This document shows positions 1 to 8,279 of a stretch of DNA of 64,000 nucleotides, piece by piece; position 1 is the stretch's first letter, and each line of letters begins with the position of its first letter. The notes beneath the pieces are model-generated. The model was given only the letters and a program-made list of their open reading frames with translations. It searched no databases and was not told the DNA's origin. A program made the translations under genes and the position numbers. Source of the DNA: Paenibacillus tepidiphilus. Lineage in GTDB: Bacteria > Bacillota > Bacilli > Paenibacillales > Paenibacillaceae. Location of the stretch: NCBI RefSeq assembly GCF_008635795.1, contig NZ_VWRQ01000010.1:148168-212167 (forward strand), read 5' to 3'.

Positions 1-1
1 T

Positions 2-598
2 AAAGACGACCGGATCGAATTCGATATCCGGGCTTTGTTTGGACTGGTCAAAATCCATTATGAGGTTCCCAAGCTGGTGTTCAAGGGACTTCAGGAAGGG
101 ATAAAGGTCAAGCTGGAGGAAACCGGAGCGGGGCCGCTTAAGCAGACGCCCGATAAAGAAGGGAACATTGATAAAGACGCCGTTGTGAAATGGATGGATG
201 AGTTCAAGCTGGCCCTTCAGGCAACCAAGGGTCTGCGGAAATGGATCAACGATCTCTTATCCCATGTCCGGATATCGAAGCTGGACTGGTCAACCGACTT
301 CTCGCTCGGAGATGCGGCATATACGGCGACAGCGGCGGGGGCTTTGTGGGGGCTGAAGTGGAGCGCTGCCGGCTGGCTGTCCGGGAGGGTGCGCCTGCAG
401 CGTAAGCCGCGGCTGTTTGTTGTACCAGTATTCCAGGATGAACTGCTCTTTTCAACTCTGATGGAAGGAACCGGAAAGCTGTCGCTGTCTTATATGCTGT
501 ATGCTGTATTTCTGCTCATCAGACGGGTGTTTAAGGTTAAGGGCGGGCTGGCCCGGTGGATTGGTTTACTCCGCCAAATAAAGCGCGATGCCGGATAA
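2..598 (+). CDS. ytfI: DUF2953 family membrane protein, 5' end outside window
   Basis: The reading frame is already open at the first bases of the window, so the start lies upstream and only the last 198 residues are seen. The preserved part has an amphipathic middle region and two likely membrane segments: an Ala/Gly/Trp-rich stretch near residues 98-120 and a hydrophobic stretch near 150-175 followed by basic residues. DUF2953 proteins of this kind (YtfI in Bacillus) sit directly upstream of ytfJ, and that is the arrangement here. Function is unknown; a sporulation link is inferred only from the neighbour. A TTG at 35 could be read as a start, but homologous-looking sequence continues upstream of it. 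Confidence 0.7.
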   Translation, partial: KDDRIEFDIRALFGLVKIHYEVPKLVFKGLQEGIKVKLEETGAGPLKQTPDKEGNIDKDAVVKWMDEFKLALQATKGLRKWINDLLSHVRISKLDWSTDFSLGDAAYTATAAGALWGLKWSAAGWLSGRVRLQRKPRLFVVPVFQDELLFSTLMEGTGKLSLSYMLYAVFLLIRRVFKVKGGLARWIGLLRQIKRDAG

Positions 599-652
599 AT
601 GATCATGCCCCTGCTCTGCGCTTCCTTCATACATACTCCTTTCTCCTGCTGT

Positions 653-682
653 GCATAATACAGAAAGCGTTAGGAACATTTA
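653..682 (+). promoter_or_regulatory. Sigma-F/sigma-G type forespore promoter of ytfJ
   Basis: GCATA at 653-657 is followed after exactly 15 nt by GGAACATTTA at 673-682. This fits the sigma-F pattern (GCATA, 15-nt spacer, GG-rich -10) with one mismatch and partly fits sigma-G. B. subtilis ytfJ is a forespore gene, which supports the reading. The start codon of ytfJ is 25 nt downstream. Confidence 0.5.
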
Positions 683-706
683 GCACATCACAGGAGGAGA
701 ATAATC

Positions 707-1198
707 ATGAGCGATCATCCGATTCAAGGTCTGATGCAGACGGCGATGGAAAATATTAAAGGCATGGTAGATGTAAATACGATTGTCGGTGATCCTGTTG
801 AGACACCGGATGGCAGCGTCATTCTGCCGATCAGCAAGGTGGCCTTCGGCTTTGCGGCCGGCGGGAGCGATTACCGGGTGGAGGATGATGCGCCGGGTGT
901 CAACGGCTCTGCAAACGGCGGCGTCAAAATGCTGCCCTTCGGCGGCGGCAGCGGCGGCGGGGTATCCATTCGTCCGATTGCTTTTCTCGTTGTAGGCAAA
1001 GAAGGGGTGCATATTGTGCCGCTGGACAATCAGACACATCTGTTCGAGAAAATGATCGACGCCGCACCCAATCTGATCGACAAAATCCAGGGGATGTTTC
1101 CAAACGGTACGCCTGTAGGCGCAGAAGTGGTCAACACGCCGCCCAAGCCTTCAGTGAAGTCCGAGCCGGCTGTCACCAGCAATCCGTCAACACATTAA
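707..1198 (+). CDS. ytfJ: GerW/YtfJ family spore germination-related protein
   Basis: A 163-residue protein of the YtfJ/GerW family, made in the forespore and, in Bacillus, needed for normal germination with some nutrients. The N-terminal half carries the family core around residues 1-60 (a conserved DVNTIVGDPVETPDG stretch). A Gly-rich segment near residues 65-90 follows, then a second conserved part (residues 90-130) and a Pro/Ser-rich tail. AGGAGG about 8 nt before the ATG sets the start. It lies between a DUF2953 gene and dacB, matching sporulation gene neighbourhoods, and has a forespore-type promoter just upstream. Confidence 0.9.
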   Translation: MSDHPIQGLMQTAMENIKGMVDVNTIVGDPVETPDGSVILPISKVAFGFAAGGSDYRVEDDAPGVNGSANGGVKMLPFGGGSGGGVSIRPIAFLVVGKEGVHIVPLDNQTHLFEKMIDAAPNLIDKIQGMFPNGTPVGAEVVNTPPKPSVKSEPAVTSNPSTH

Positions 1199-1257
1199 GA
1201 CAACGGTATTGCGCTGTACACGGCGTAGACTGGGCAGGTGAATATGTGGGGATAAGA

Positions 1258-1293
1258 GGGAGATCGCCCTGATACAGGCGGTGTCCCTTTTTT
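1258..1293 (+). terminator. Terminator after ytfJ
   Basis: GGGA and CGCC on the 5' arm pair with GGCG and TCCC on the 3' arm, with a small internal loop and an 8-nt apical loop. A run of six T follows. It separates ytfJ from dacB. Confidence 0.6.
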
Positions 1294-1310
1294 GTGTTTG
1301 GGCGTGCCGG

Positions 1311-1339
1311 ACATACCTGCAGGCTCGGCCGCATACACT
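1311..1339 (+). promoter_or_regulatory. Sigma-E type promoter of dacB-spmA-spmB
   Basis: CATACACT at 1332-1339 is a full match to the sigma-E -10 consensus. ACATACC at 1311-1317, 14 nt upstream, is a partial -35 match. B. subtilis dacB-spmAB is transcribed in the mother cell by sigma-E, and the site lies about 70 nt before the dacB start. Confidence 0.5.
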
Positions 1340-1409
1340 TGTACAACACAAGGATGTTTCGGAGCGACCTGAGCCAGTTCGAGAACCGATAAAGAGCCGG
1401 AGGATGAAC

Positions 1410-2588
1410 ATGAACACATTAACGATGAGACGCGCGTTGATATTGCCATTTGCCCTGCTGTTGACGCTGTGCATACCGCTGGCTGCGGTACGGGCCGAGA
1501 ACAGCACGGTCAGTACCCATGCCAGGGCCGCTGCGCTGATTGATGTAGAGTCAGGGAGAATGCTATACAGCAGCCGCGGAGACGAGCCGATGCTGATCGC
1601 CAGTCTGACCAAAATCATGACTGCGCTGGTCGCCATCGAGAACGGCGATCTGACCTCCAAGGTCAAGGTGGGCAAGAACGCCTTCGCCAAGGAAGGCTCC
1701 TCGCTCTATCTGAAGCTGGGCGAAGAAATGTCCCTGGAGGATATGCTGTACGGGCTGATGCTGCGTTCGGGGAACGATGCGGCTACGGCGATTGCCGAGC
1801 ATGTCGGCGGCACGGAGCAGGGCTTCGTGTACCTGATGAACGCTAAAGCGGAGGAGCTTGGCCTCACCCATACGCATTTTGCCAACCCGCATGGTCTGGA
1901 TGCCGACGGGCATTACTCCACTGCGAATGATCTGGCGGTGCTGACCGCTTACGCAATGCATAATCCGGTCTTCAAGGAGATTGTCGGCACTCCGGTGAAG
2001 ACAGCGGATAACCCCTATGAGAAATGGGACTATAAATGGGCCAATAAAAATAAAATGCTGCGCCTGTATGAGGGTGCGGACGGTGTGAAGACCGGTTACA
2101 CCAAAAAAGCGCTGCGCTGTCTGGTCAGCTCGGCGACCCGGGGCGGGCAGCAGCTGGTGGCAGTAACGCTGAACGACGGCAATGACTGGAATGATCATGC
2201 CGCCCTGCTGGACTACGGCTTCAACCATTATCCGCTCAAGAATCTGGTGCAGCGCGGAGAAAGCATCGAAGGTTACCCGCTGGTTACCGGCAAGAGCTTC
2301 GCCTATCCGCTGGGGCAGGGGGAGGAGGCCCGGCTGAACACCAGGCTTGTGCTCGACGATCAGGTCCGTGCGGAGGCGCCAACCAGCTTTGGGCTTAAAG
2401 GGGCATTGATTGTGGAGCTTGGCGGCAGGGTCATCGGACGGATTCCGGTGTATGACCCGCAGCGGCTGCCGCCGGAGCAGTCGGCATATATGAAGAAATA
2501 CAGCGACGCCGGAGCCGCGCCGTACCCGGCGGATAACTGGCTGCAGGCGCTGGGCAGCGCACTGCGGGCACTGTTCCGGTTAGGGTAA
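1410..2588 (+). CDS. dacB: D-alanyl-D-alanine carboxypeptidase (spore cortex PBP, DacB type)
   Basis: Serine peptidase S11 penicillin-binding protein of about 392 residues that trims the terminal D-Ala from peptidoglycan stem peptides. The three active-site motifs are visible: SLTK (Ser65, Lys68), SGN near residue 120 and KTG near residue 225. A C-terminal PBP5-type domain follows. The N-terminus is a signal peptide (RR, hydrophobic core, Ala-rich cleavage area). GGAGG at 1399-1403 is 6 nt before the ATG at 1410; an in-frame ATG at 1404 is too close to it. Adjacent spmA and spmB identify it as the sporulation DacB (PBP5*), which controls cortex cross-linking. Housekeeping DacA/DacF remain possible by sequence alone. 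Confidence 0.87.
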   Translation: MNTLTMRRALILPFALLLTLCIPLAAVRAENSTVSTHARAAALIDVESGRMLYSSRGDEPMLIASLTKIMTALVAIENGDLTSKVKVGKNAFAKEGSSLYLKLGEEMSLEDMLYGLMLRSGNDAATAIAEHVGGTEQGFVYLMNAKAEELGLTHTHFANPHGLDADGHYSTANDLAVLTAYAMHNPVFKEIVGTPVKTADNPYEKWDYKWANKNKMLRLYEGADGVKTGYTKKALRCLVSSATRGGQQLVAVTLNDGNDWNDHAALLDYGFNHYPLKNLVQRGESIEGYPLVTGKSFAYPLGQGEEARLNTRLVLDDQVRAEAPTSFGLKGALIVELGGRVIGRIPVYDPQRLPPEQSAYMKKYSDAGAAPYPADNWLQALGSALRALFRLG

Positions 2589-2649
2589 GGAGGCAGGTGG
2601 CCACACGTGACTCCGGACATAGCAGGGCGGCAAAGGGGGAGGTTCGGCA

Positions 2650-3312
2650 ATGATTAACGGAATCTGGCTGGGCATGATTCTGATCGGCTTTGTATTCGCT
2701 GCGGTCAACGGGCGGATGGATGAATTTACGGCGGCGATATTTGACGGAGCCAAGAACGGGGTGACGGTCAGCTTCGGGCTGATCAGTGTGCTGGTCTTCT
2801 GGATGGGAATGATGCGGGTAGCGGAGGACGGGGGACTGATGAAGATCATCGCCAGAGTGCTGGGCCCTGTAGTGTCTTTTCTGTTCCCCGATGTGCCGAA
2901 AGGCCATCCGGCTATCGGTTACATCCTCTCCAACATGAGCGCGAATCTGCTGGGGCTGGGCAACGCCGCAACGCCTATGGGCATCAAGGCGATGCAGGAG
3001 CTGCAGACGCTGAACCCCGATAAGGAGACGGCGACTCCGGCCATGTGCACACTGCTTGCGCTCAATACCGCGAGCATTACGCTCATTCCGGCAACCTTGA
3101 TTGCTGTGAGGCTGAACTACGGCTCGGCGGAGCCTGCCGGCATTGTCGGCACGACACTGGCGGCAACGGCGGTGGCAACCATCGCCGCCATCGCGGCCGA
3201 CCGTTTCTACCGCAGGCTAACGCTGCTGCGCAGGCCGCCGAGGCCGCCCGCAGTGCGGACAGGCAGCGCCGGCGGCGGTCCGGCCGTACCGCATTCCTCC
3301 ATGAAAGGGTGA
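2650..3312 (+). CDS. spmA: Spore maturation protein A
   Basis: A 220-residue polytopic membrane protein of the SpmA (nucleoside-recognition/Gate domain) family, needed with SpmB for dehydration of the spore core. The conserved half-repeat is present: a first helix ending in an N-G-R-x-D-E motif near residue 20, a G-A-K-N-G-V motif near 36, and the SANLLGLGNAATP signature near residues 98-110. The last 35 residues are basic and Pro-rich, longer than usual. A GGGGGAGG site precedes the ATG. It lies 61 nt after dacB and 7 nt before spmB, so the three are one operon. Confidence 0.93.
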   Translation: MINGIWLGMILIGFVFAAVNGRMDEFTAAIFDGAKNGVTVSFGLISVLVFWMGMMRVAEDGGLMKIIARVLGPVVSFLFPDVPKGHPAIGYILSNMSANLLGLGNAATPMGIKAMQELQTLNPDKETATPAMCTLLALNTASITLIPATLIAVRLNYGSAEPAGIVGTTLAATAVATIAAIAADRFYRRLTLLRRPPRPPAVRTGSAGGGPAVPHSSMKG

Positions 3313-3319
3313 GTCTTCC

Positions 3320-3853
3320 GTGCTACAGCTCATTAGCCTGATCTCGGCCTGGGCGATCCCGGTGATGATAACCTTTATTCCGCTGTATGCCTATTACCGG
3401 AAGGTGCCGGTATACGATTCCTTTGTCGGCGGAGCCAAGGAAGGCTTCGGCACGGCGATTGCCGTAATCCCGCATCTGGTCGGCATGCTGGTCGCCATCA
3501 GCGTCTTCCGCGCTTCCGGGGCGCTCGACTTCCTGATGGGCTTTATCGCTCCGCTGCTGGGCCGGCTCGGCGTACCGGCGGAAGTGTTGCCGCTCGGCTT
3601 GCTCCGTCCGCTCACCGGCACCGGTTCACTGGCCTACACGACCGACCTGATCCGTGTCCACGGCCCGGACTCCCTGATCGGAATGATCGCTTCCACCATC
3701 CAGGGCAGTACGGATACAACTTTATATGTATTGACCGTCTATTTCGGCGCAGTAGGGATACGCAATGGCCGATATGCGCTGAAGGTCGGTCTCTTCTCTG
3801 ATCTGATCGGCTTCATCGCGGCGATTGCTGTGTGTATGCTTGTTTTTGGCTGA
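3320..3853 (+). CDS. spmB: Spore maturation protein B
   Basis: A 177-residue membrane protein, partner of SpmA and related to it. It shows a FVGGAKEGF motif near residue 36, a R-P-L-T-G-T-G motif near residue 95 and a Q-G-S-T-D-T-T motif near 130, followed by two C-terminal helices. The gene starts with GTG, 7 nt after spmA, with a weak GGGTGAG ribosome site inside the spmA end. That suggests translational coupling. B. subtilis SpmB has the same length. Confidence 0.93.
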   Translation: MLQLISLISAWAIPVMITFIPLYAYYRKVPVYDSFVGGAKEGFGTAIAVIPHLVGMLVAISVFRASGALDFLMGFIAPLLGRLGVPAEVLPLGLLRPLTGTGSLAYTTDLIRVHGPDSLIGMIASTIQGSTDTTLYVLTVYFGAVGIRNGRYALKVGLFSDLIGFIAAIAVCMLVFG

Positions 3854-4007
3854 GAATCCATTGCGCATCTGAAATAGCGAATTTCGGTGTTATATTATAC
3901 CGGAATTGCAGCTATAGGTAAATAGGCACTGCTGGATATCGCCTTTGCCCGGTATACCCGCTAGAATGGGTAGGATTGTACATAACCGTCCAAAGGAGAC
4001 TGCATCC

Positions 4008-5180
4008 ATGAGAATATTGCCTGCTTTTATTGCAAGCCTGATCCTGTCCGTCACGCTGGTGGCCCCTGCTTCCGCAGCCGACAAACCGATCACCGTGCAG
4101 ATTGACCAGAAGAAAATCGACCTCAAAGGGAACCATCCGGTCCAGCAAAATAATACAATTCTCGTCCCGCTTCGTCCATTATTTGAAGGCCTTGGCCTGA
4201 AGATCGGCTGGAATCCCAAAACCGGCCAAATTACCGGTACAAAGGAAGGGTTCAGCATTCAGCTGCAGATCGGCAAGAATACAGCCGTGGTCAACGGTCA
4301 GACGAAGAAGCTGATTGTGGCTCCGCAGCTGATCCGCGGCGCGGTTTATGTGCCGCTCCGTTTTGTCAGCGAAGCGGCCGGCGTTGAGGTAGGCTGGAAC
4401 CCCAAGGCATCGCTCATCTCGGTGACTTCCAAGCCTGCAGCGGATACGGCCGGGATTGCCGAATTATTCGAACGGTATGTCACTGTCTCCAATCAGGAGG
4501 ATGCCGCCGGATTCATGGCCTTGCTTGATCCTTCCTCGCCGCTGGCCGCCGCAGAAGAGAGCATTAAGGCCCAAATGGAGCTGTATGATCTCAGTGTATC
4601 CGTCGACCAGCTGGACATTGTAAGTGCAGATCAGAAGGAAGCTGTAGTCCGGACTGTGGAGACTTCCCGCCGGGTGGGCGGACTGTTCATGCCGGATAGT
4701 ACATCCGAGTATATCTACTCACTGGTTAACACGGATGCCGGTTGGAAGATCAGCGGTGTCCAGATCAATGCAGCGCAGTATAGCGTGCCCCAGAATGTGC
4801 TTAGTGCCACACCTGCTGTACCGAAGGAGGCCGAGAGCGCGATTCTGGCTGAGCTGGAGTTGAACTATAAATATTCCAATGAGGAAAATATAGACGGCCT
4901 GCTGGCTGATCTCACGGCGGGAACAGCGGAATATGAACAGGCCAAGCAGTTGTACAGCCAGATATTCCAGACCTATGATCTTTCCTATACGCTGGAATCG
5001 GCCAAGATCATCGATTACACGGACAGCCAGGCTGCCGTATACGTCATTCAGACAACGAAGAAGCTGAAGGGTCCGGAATTCAAGAATAACCGCGCCGCTT
5101 CCGTAATGATGCTGGTCAAGGGCGAAGACGGTTCCTGGCAACTCGGGCCAACCTACCTGATCAGCAGCGAAGAACTGTAA
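4008..5180 (+). CDS. Secreted copper amine oxidase N-terminal-like (stalk) domain protein
   Basis: A secreted protein of 390 residues. A signal peptide (about residues 1-24, ending Ala-Ser-Ala-Ala) is followed by a copper-amine-oxidase N-terminal-like domain (residues ~28-145). That domain has the typical V-P-L-R-P-L-F-E-G-L-G and V-P-L-R-F-V-S-E repeats. The remainder holds two related NTF2-like alpha+beta segments (~150-255 and ~280-385). AAAGGAG at 3992-3998 supports the ATG at 4008. Such stalk domains are abundant in Paenibacillus and have no oxidase activity of their own; a cell-surface or wall role is an inference. It stands alone between spmB and a terminator. Confidence 0.8.
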   Translation: MRILPAFIASLILSVTLVAPASAADKPITVQIDQKKIDLKGNHPVQQNNTILVPLRPLFEGLGLKIGWNPKTGQITGTKEGFSIQLQIGKNTAVVNGQTKKLIVAPQLIRGAVYVPLRFVSEAAGVEVGWNPKASLISVTSKPAADTAGIAELFERYVTVSNQEDAAGFMALLDPSSPLAAAEESIKAQMELYDLSVSVDQLDIVSADQKEAVVRTVETSRRVGGLFMPDSTSEYIYSLVNTDAGWKISGVQINAAQYSVPQNVLSATPAVPKEAESAILAELELNYKYSNEENIDGLLADLTAGTAEYEQAKQLYSQIFQTYDLSYTLESAKIIDYTDSQAAVYVIQTTKKLKGPEFKNNRAASVMMLVKGEDGSWQLGPTYLISSEEL

Positions 5181-5231
5181 TTGCACGAAGCGGTTAGCAT
5201 TTAAGGCGGCTGAATGCCCGCCTGCTGTCCG

Positions 5232-5291
5232 AATCCCCGTCAACGCGCTTCAGCCTCCGGGGGCTGTCCGTGATTTGGCGGGGATTTTTGC
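5232..5291 (+). terminator. Terminator after the stalk-domain gene
   Basis: AATCCCCG at 5232-5239 pairs with CGGGGATT at 5279-5286. An inner hairpin (CAGCC/GGGCTG) occupies the loop, and five T follow. Confidence 0.5.
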
Positions 5292-5397
5292 TATGAACAG
5301 GTCATTCAATCCGGGCTCCCGCAGACAAATCCTTCCTGGCACCCTGAACTTCTATCCGTCATATGCTATTGCAGCATAACGGAGGAGGCCGATAGGG

Positions 5398-5742
5398 TTG
5401 GACTACAAGGGCTTTATTCTGCATCATTCCCGCTGCTCATCGATCAACGGCAAAGGCTTTGACTTCTGGATCGCGAAGGAAGGGGGGATTTATGCCGCCC
5501 CGTTGCTGACGGATCCCGAATATATCCACATTTGCCTGGAAGGAGATTACAGTTCACCAGACACGGTGCCGGAGCCTGCAGGGCGAGGTCAGCAGCTGTT
5601 TGCGGCAGGCAAGCTGATCCTGGAGCTGGCAGCGCGTTACCGGATTTCGCCGCTCTTGGTGGAAGGGCATGACGATTCATGTCCCGGAGCGTATTTTCCA
5701 TGGAAGGAGCTTGTGATTTATCCCGCTGATGGTTATCATTAG
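5398..5742 (+). CDS. Small amidase_2 (PGRP-fold) N-acetylmuramoyl-L-alanine amidase-like protein
   Basis: A 114-residue protein that looks like a minimal amidase_2/PGRP fold, the zinc enzyme family that cleaves the MurNAc-L-Ala bond of peptidoglycan. It has His-His-Ser near residue 9, G-K-G-F-D-F-W near 20, a D-G-I-like strand near 32, and the family's C-terminal G-H-D-D-S-C-P-G signature near residue 93, followed by F-P-W. His and Cys in that last motif would be zinc ligands, but the His-to-Cys distance is 4 residues rather than the usual 8. No signal peptide is seen. The start is TTG behind GGAGG. Activity is uncertain because the protein is short. Confidence 0.55.
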   Translation: MDYKGFILHHSRCSSINGKGFDFWIAKEGGIYAAPLLTDPEYIHICLEGDYSSPDTVPEPAGRGQQLFAAGKLILELAARYRISPLLVEGHDDSCPGAYFPWKELVIYPADGYH

Positions 5743-5762
5743 TCTGAGGTGACTAGTCGAAA

Positions 5763-6521
5763 ATGGAAAGATTACAGAAAGTTTTGGCGCAGGCAGGTAT
5801 TGCGTCCAGACGCAAATGCGAAGAATTGATTTTGGCCGGGAAGGTTGAGGTCAACGGTGAGACCGTGACCGAACTCGGTACCAAGGTGGATCCTGAACAG
5901 GATGTCATCAAAGTATCAGGCAAACCGATCCGCAGCGAGAATAAAATCTACTTGATGTTCAATAAGCCTAAAGGTGTGATCACCAGCGCATCGGACCCCA
6001 AGGGCCGTAAAGTGGTGACGGATTATCTGAAGGGAATCACGGAGCGGGTCTACCCGATCGGCCGGCTGGATTATGATACGGAGGGACTTTTGCTGTTGAC
6101 CAATGACGGCGAGTTCGCCAATCTGCTCACGCATCCGAAGCACCATGTGCCGAAGACGTATCTGGCTACGGTCAAAGGGGTGCCCCATGGCACCTCGCTG
6201 GACAAGCTGAAGGCCGGCATCAAGCTGGAGGACGGGATGACCGCTCCGGCGGAAGTCGAATATAAGGATATCGATGAAGCCAGTAAGGAATCCGTCATCA
6301 GCATTACCATTCATGAAGGACGCAACCGTCAGGTGCGCAGGATGTTTGAAGCGATCAACCACCCGGTGATCCGGCTCAAGCGGATTTCCTTCGGGGATAT
6401 TCTGCTGCAGAACCTGAAGCGCGGCAGCTTCCGCCATCTGACCAAGGATGAGATTAACCATCTGAAGCAAACTGCCAAGGCAGGCCTGCTGAAAGCAAAT
6501 CAAACCCGTAAAGACACATAA
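5763..6521 (+). CDS. rluB: Ribosomal large-subunit pseudouridine synthase RluB
   Basis: A 252-residue RsuA/RluB-family enzyme that makes pseudouridine in 23S rRNA. An S4 RNA-binding domain occupies residues 1-60 (Q-K-V-L-A-Q-A-G-I-A-S-R-R). The catalytic domain has the G-R-L-D-Y-D-T-E-G-L motif with catalytic Asp103, and the E-G-R-N-R-Q-V-R-R-M-F motif near residue 190. It lies 20 nt after the amidase-like gene and directly before resA. In Bacillus, rluB (ypuL) also sits upstream of resA. Length is normal. Confidence 0.94.
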   Translation: MERLQKVLAQAGIASRRKCEELILAGKVEVNGETVTELGTKVDPEQDVIKVSGKPIRSENKIYLMFNKPKGVITSASDPKGRKVVTDYLKGITERVYPIGRLDYDTEGLLLLTNDGEFANLLTHPKHHVPKTYLATVKGVPHGTSLDKLKAGIKLEDGMTAPAEVEYKDIDEASKESVISITIHEGRNRQVRRMFEAINHPVIRLKRISFGDILLQNLKRGSFRHLTKDEINHLKQTAKAGLLKANQTRKDT

Positions 6522-6631
6522 TGTTCACATTTACTCCTCCTAAATCTGTGGCCATATTCGTTATAATGTTCATAGGATGTTCACACCTAAAAACTGAAGT
6601 AATGAATTGCGTCACAGAAGGAGGATTTCTG

Positions 6632-7156
6632 TTGGGCACAGCGAAAAAGCCGTTACAGGTTGTTATTCTGGTGCTGCTCCTGGTGCTCGGAGGATATGCA
6701 ATCGCTTCCTCGGCGTTCGGAGGCGCTGGTCCTGCCCGGGAAGGCGTCAAGGCTCCCGGCTTCAAGCTGTACGGGCTGGACGGTACGCTGCATACGCTGG
6801 AAGACTACAAGGACAAGGCTGTCGTGCTCAACTTTTGGGGCTCCTGGTGTGCCCCCTGTGTCAAAGAAATGCCTGTGCTGCAGGCTGGCTGGGAGAAATA
6901 CCGTGAACGTGGTGTAGCGGTTGTCGGTGTAAATGTTGCCGAAGACCGGGCTACAGTCGAGAACTTCGTGAAACAGGTCGGCATCGATTTTCCGGTTATT
7001 ATGGACAAAGACCGCGATGCGGTGCAGAGTTACGGTGTTTCGCCGCTGCCTACGACTTTCTTCATTAATAAAAATGGGAAAGTAGCCAACATCCATATCG
7101 GCCAGCTGGATGCAAATGTACTCGATACGCAGATCAGGAAGCTGGTTGGAGACTGA
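6632..7156 (+). CDS. resA: Membrane-anchored thiol-disulfide oxidoreductase ResA
   Basis: A 174-residue thioredoxin-like protein tethered outside the membrane by one N-terminal helix (residues ~8-25). The W-C-A-P-C active site near residue 72 reduces the haem-binding cysteines of apocytochrome c. The cis-Pro loop (L-P-T-T-F-F) is near residue 140. TTG at 6632 is chosen as the start because GAAGGAGG (6617-6624) lies 7 nt before it and it gives the usual ResA length. A longer frame reaching back to 6521 would lack such a site. resB and resC, normally the next genes, are absent here. Confidence 0.87.
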   Translation: MGTAKKPLQVVILVLLLVLGGYAIASSAFGGAGPAREGVKAPGFKLYGLDGTLHTLEDYKDKAVVLNFWGSWCAPCVKEMPVLQAGWEKYRERGVAVVGVNVAEDRATVENFVKQVGIDFPVIMDKDRDAVQSYGVSPLPTTFFINKNGKVANIHIGQLDANVLDTQIRKLVGD

Positions 7157-7159
7157 GGG

Positions 7160-7195
7160 CAGGCCTGCAGCTGATGGGCCTGTGATACCTTTTTT
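7160..7195 (+). terminator. Terminator after resA
   Basis: CAGGCC pairs with GGCCTG across an 11-nt loop, with a run of six T a few bases later. The stem is short, so it may be leaky. Confidence 0.4.
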
Positions 7196-7258
7196 ACGTA
7201 TGCCGCCAATGGGTATATAGGTATTAGGAGTTCCGACTCACCTCCGGTAACGTAACCG

Positions 7259-7289
7259 TTGACAGCCCCGGGCGGGAAGATAGTACAAT
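7259..7289 (+). promoter_or_regulatory. Possible sigma-A promoter of resDE
   Basis: TTGACA at 7259-7264 and TACAAT at 7284-7289 are separated by 19 nt, which is longer than ideal. It lies in the 406-nt gap (7157-7562) between resA and resD. Besides this and the resA terminator, I see no gene or clear structure in that gap. Confidence 0.35.
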
Positions 7290-7562
7290 AGGGAAAGTGA
7301 GTTATAAAATACGGCCGGATGAGGCAACTTACCATAGCGAATCAGGGCGGTTTTCGTCGATTCCCGGAAGGGGAGCGCCAGGTACTGCATGGCTCGCCGT
7401 ACTCGGCTTTCTTGCGTGAAATTCACCTTGGCCCGCGCCTTAAGTTGATTATCTCCGGGCTTCATTAGAATGCGGTGACGGACTAAGCAAATCTATATTT
7501 TTTAACGCGGCAAAGGATTATGGGTAACGTTCTACTGTATTTGATGAAGGGGTTGTTGTGAA

Positions 7563-8279
7563 ATGGCAGAGCATTTGAACAGAATTCTGGTGGTGGATGA
7601 CGAGGAGCGCATTCGCCGCCTGCTGAAAATGTATCTTGAAAAAGAAGGCTACGAAATCGACGAAGCGGAAGACGGCGAAATCGCTCTGCGCAAAGCAACG
7701 GCCAATGATTATGGTCTTATTCTGCTGGATGTTATGCTGCCGGGAATCGACGGCATTGAGGTGCTTACCCGGCTGCGGGGCGTGAAGTCCACGCCGGTGC
7801 TGATGCTGACGGCCAAAGGTGAGGAAATCAACCGGGTTCAGGGCTTTGAGATGGGTGCGGACGATTATGTCGTGAAACCGTTCAGCCCGCGTGAGGTGAT
7901 CTACCGGGTTAAGGCGATCCTGCGCCGCTCTTCGGCGACAGCCTTTTTGTCCAAAGAGAGCAATTCCAGCAACAATATTGTGTTCCCGCATCTGGTGATT
8001 GAGCATGATGCCCACCGTGTAACCGCCGGCGGACAGGAAGTCAGCCTGACTCCGAAGGAATATGAGCTGCTGCATTATCTGGCGATTTCACCGGACAAGG
8101 TATTTTCGCGGGAAGAGCTGCTTAAGGATGTCTGGAATTATGAATTCTTCGGCGATTTGCGTACGGTCGATACCCATGTCAAACGGCTGCGCGAGAAGCT
8201 GAACAAGGTCTCGCCGGAGTCGGCGGCGATGATTACTACGGTCTGGGGCGTCGGCTATAAGCTAGAGGTGCCTAAATAA
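7563..8279 (+). CDS. resD: Two-component response regulator ResD (OmpR family)
   Basis: A 238-residue response regulator. The receiver domain has the acidic pair D-D-E near residue 12, phosphorylation site Asp56 (L-L-D-V-M-L-P-G), Thr/Ala near 84 and Lys near 105 (V-K-P-F-S-P-R-E). It is followed by an OmpR-type winged helix (residues ~140-238, ending V-W-G-V-G-Y-K). In Bacillus, ResD activates genes for aerobic and anaerobic respiration. The stop codon directly abuts the start of the sensor kinase gene, so the two are co-translated. The name is assigned by context with resA and resE. Confidence 0.88.
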   Translation: MAEHLNRILVVDDEERIRRLLKMYLEKEGYEIDEAEDGEIALRKATANDYGLILLDVMLPGIDGIEVLTRLRGVKSTPVLMLTAKGEEINRVQGFEMGADDYVVKPFSPREVIYRVKAILRRSSATAFLSKESNSSNNIVFPHLVIEHDAHRVTAGGQEVSLTPKEYELLHYLAISPDKVFSREELLKDVWNYEFFGDLRTVDTHVKRLREKLNKVSPESAAMITTVWGVGYKLEVPK

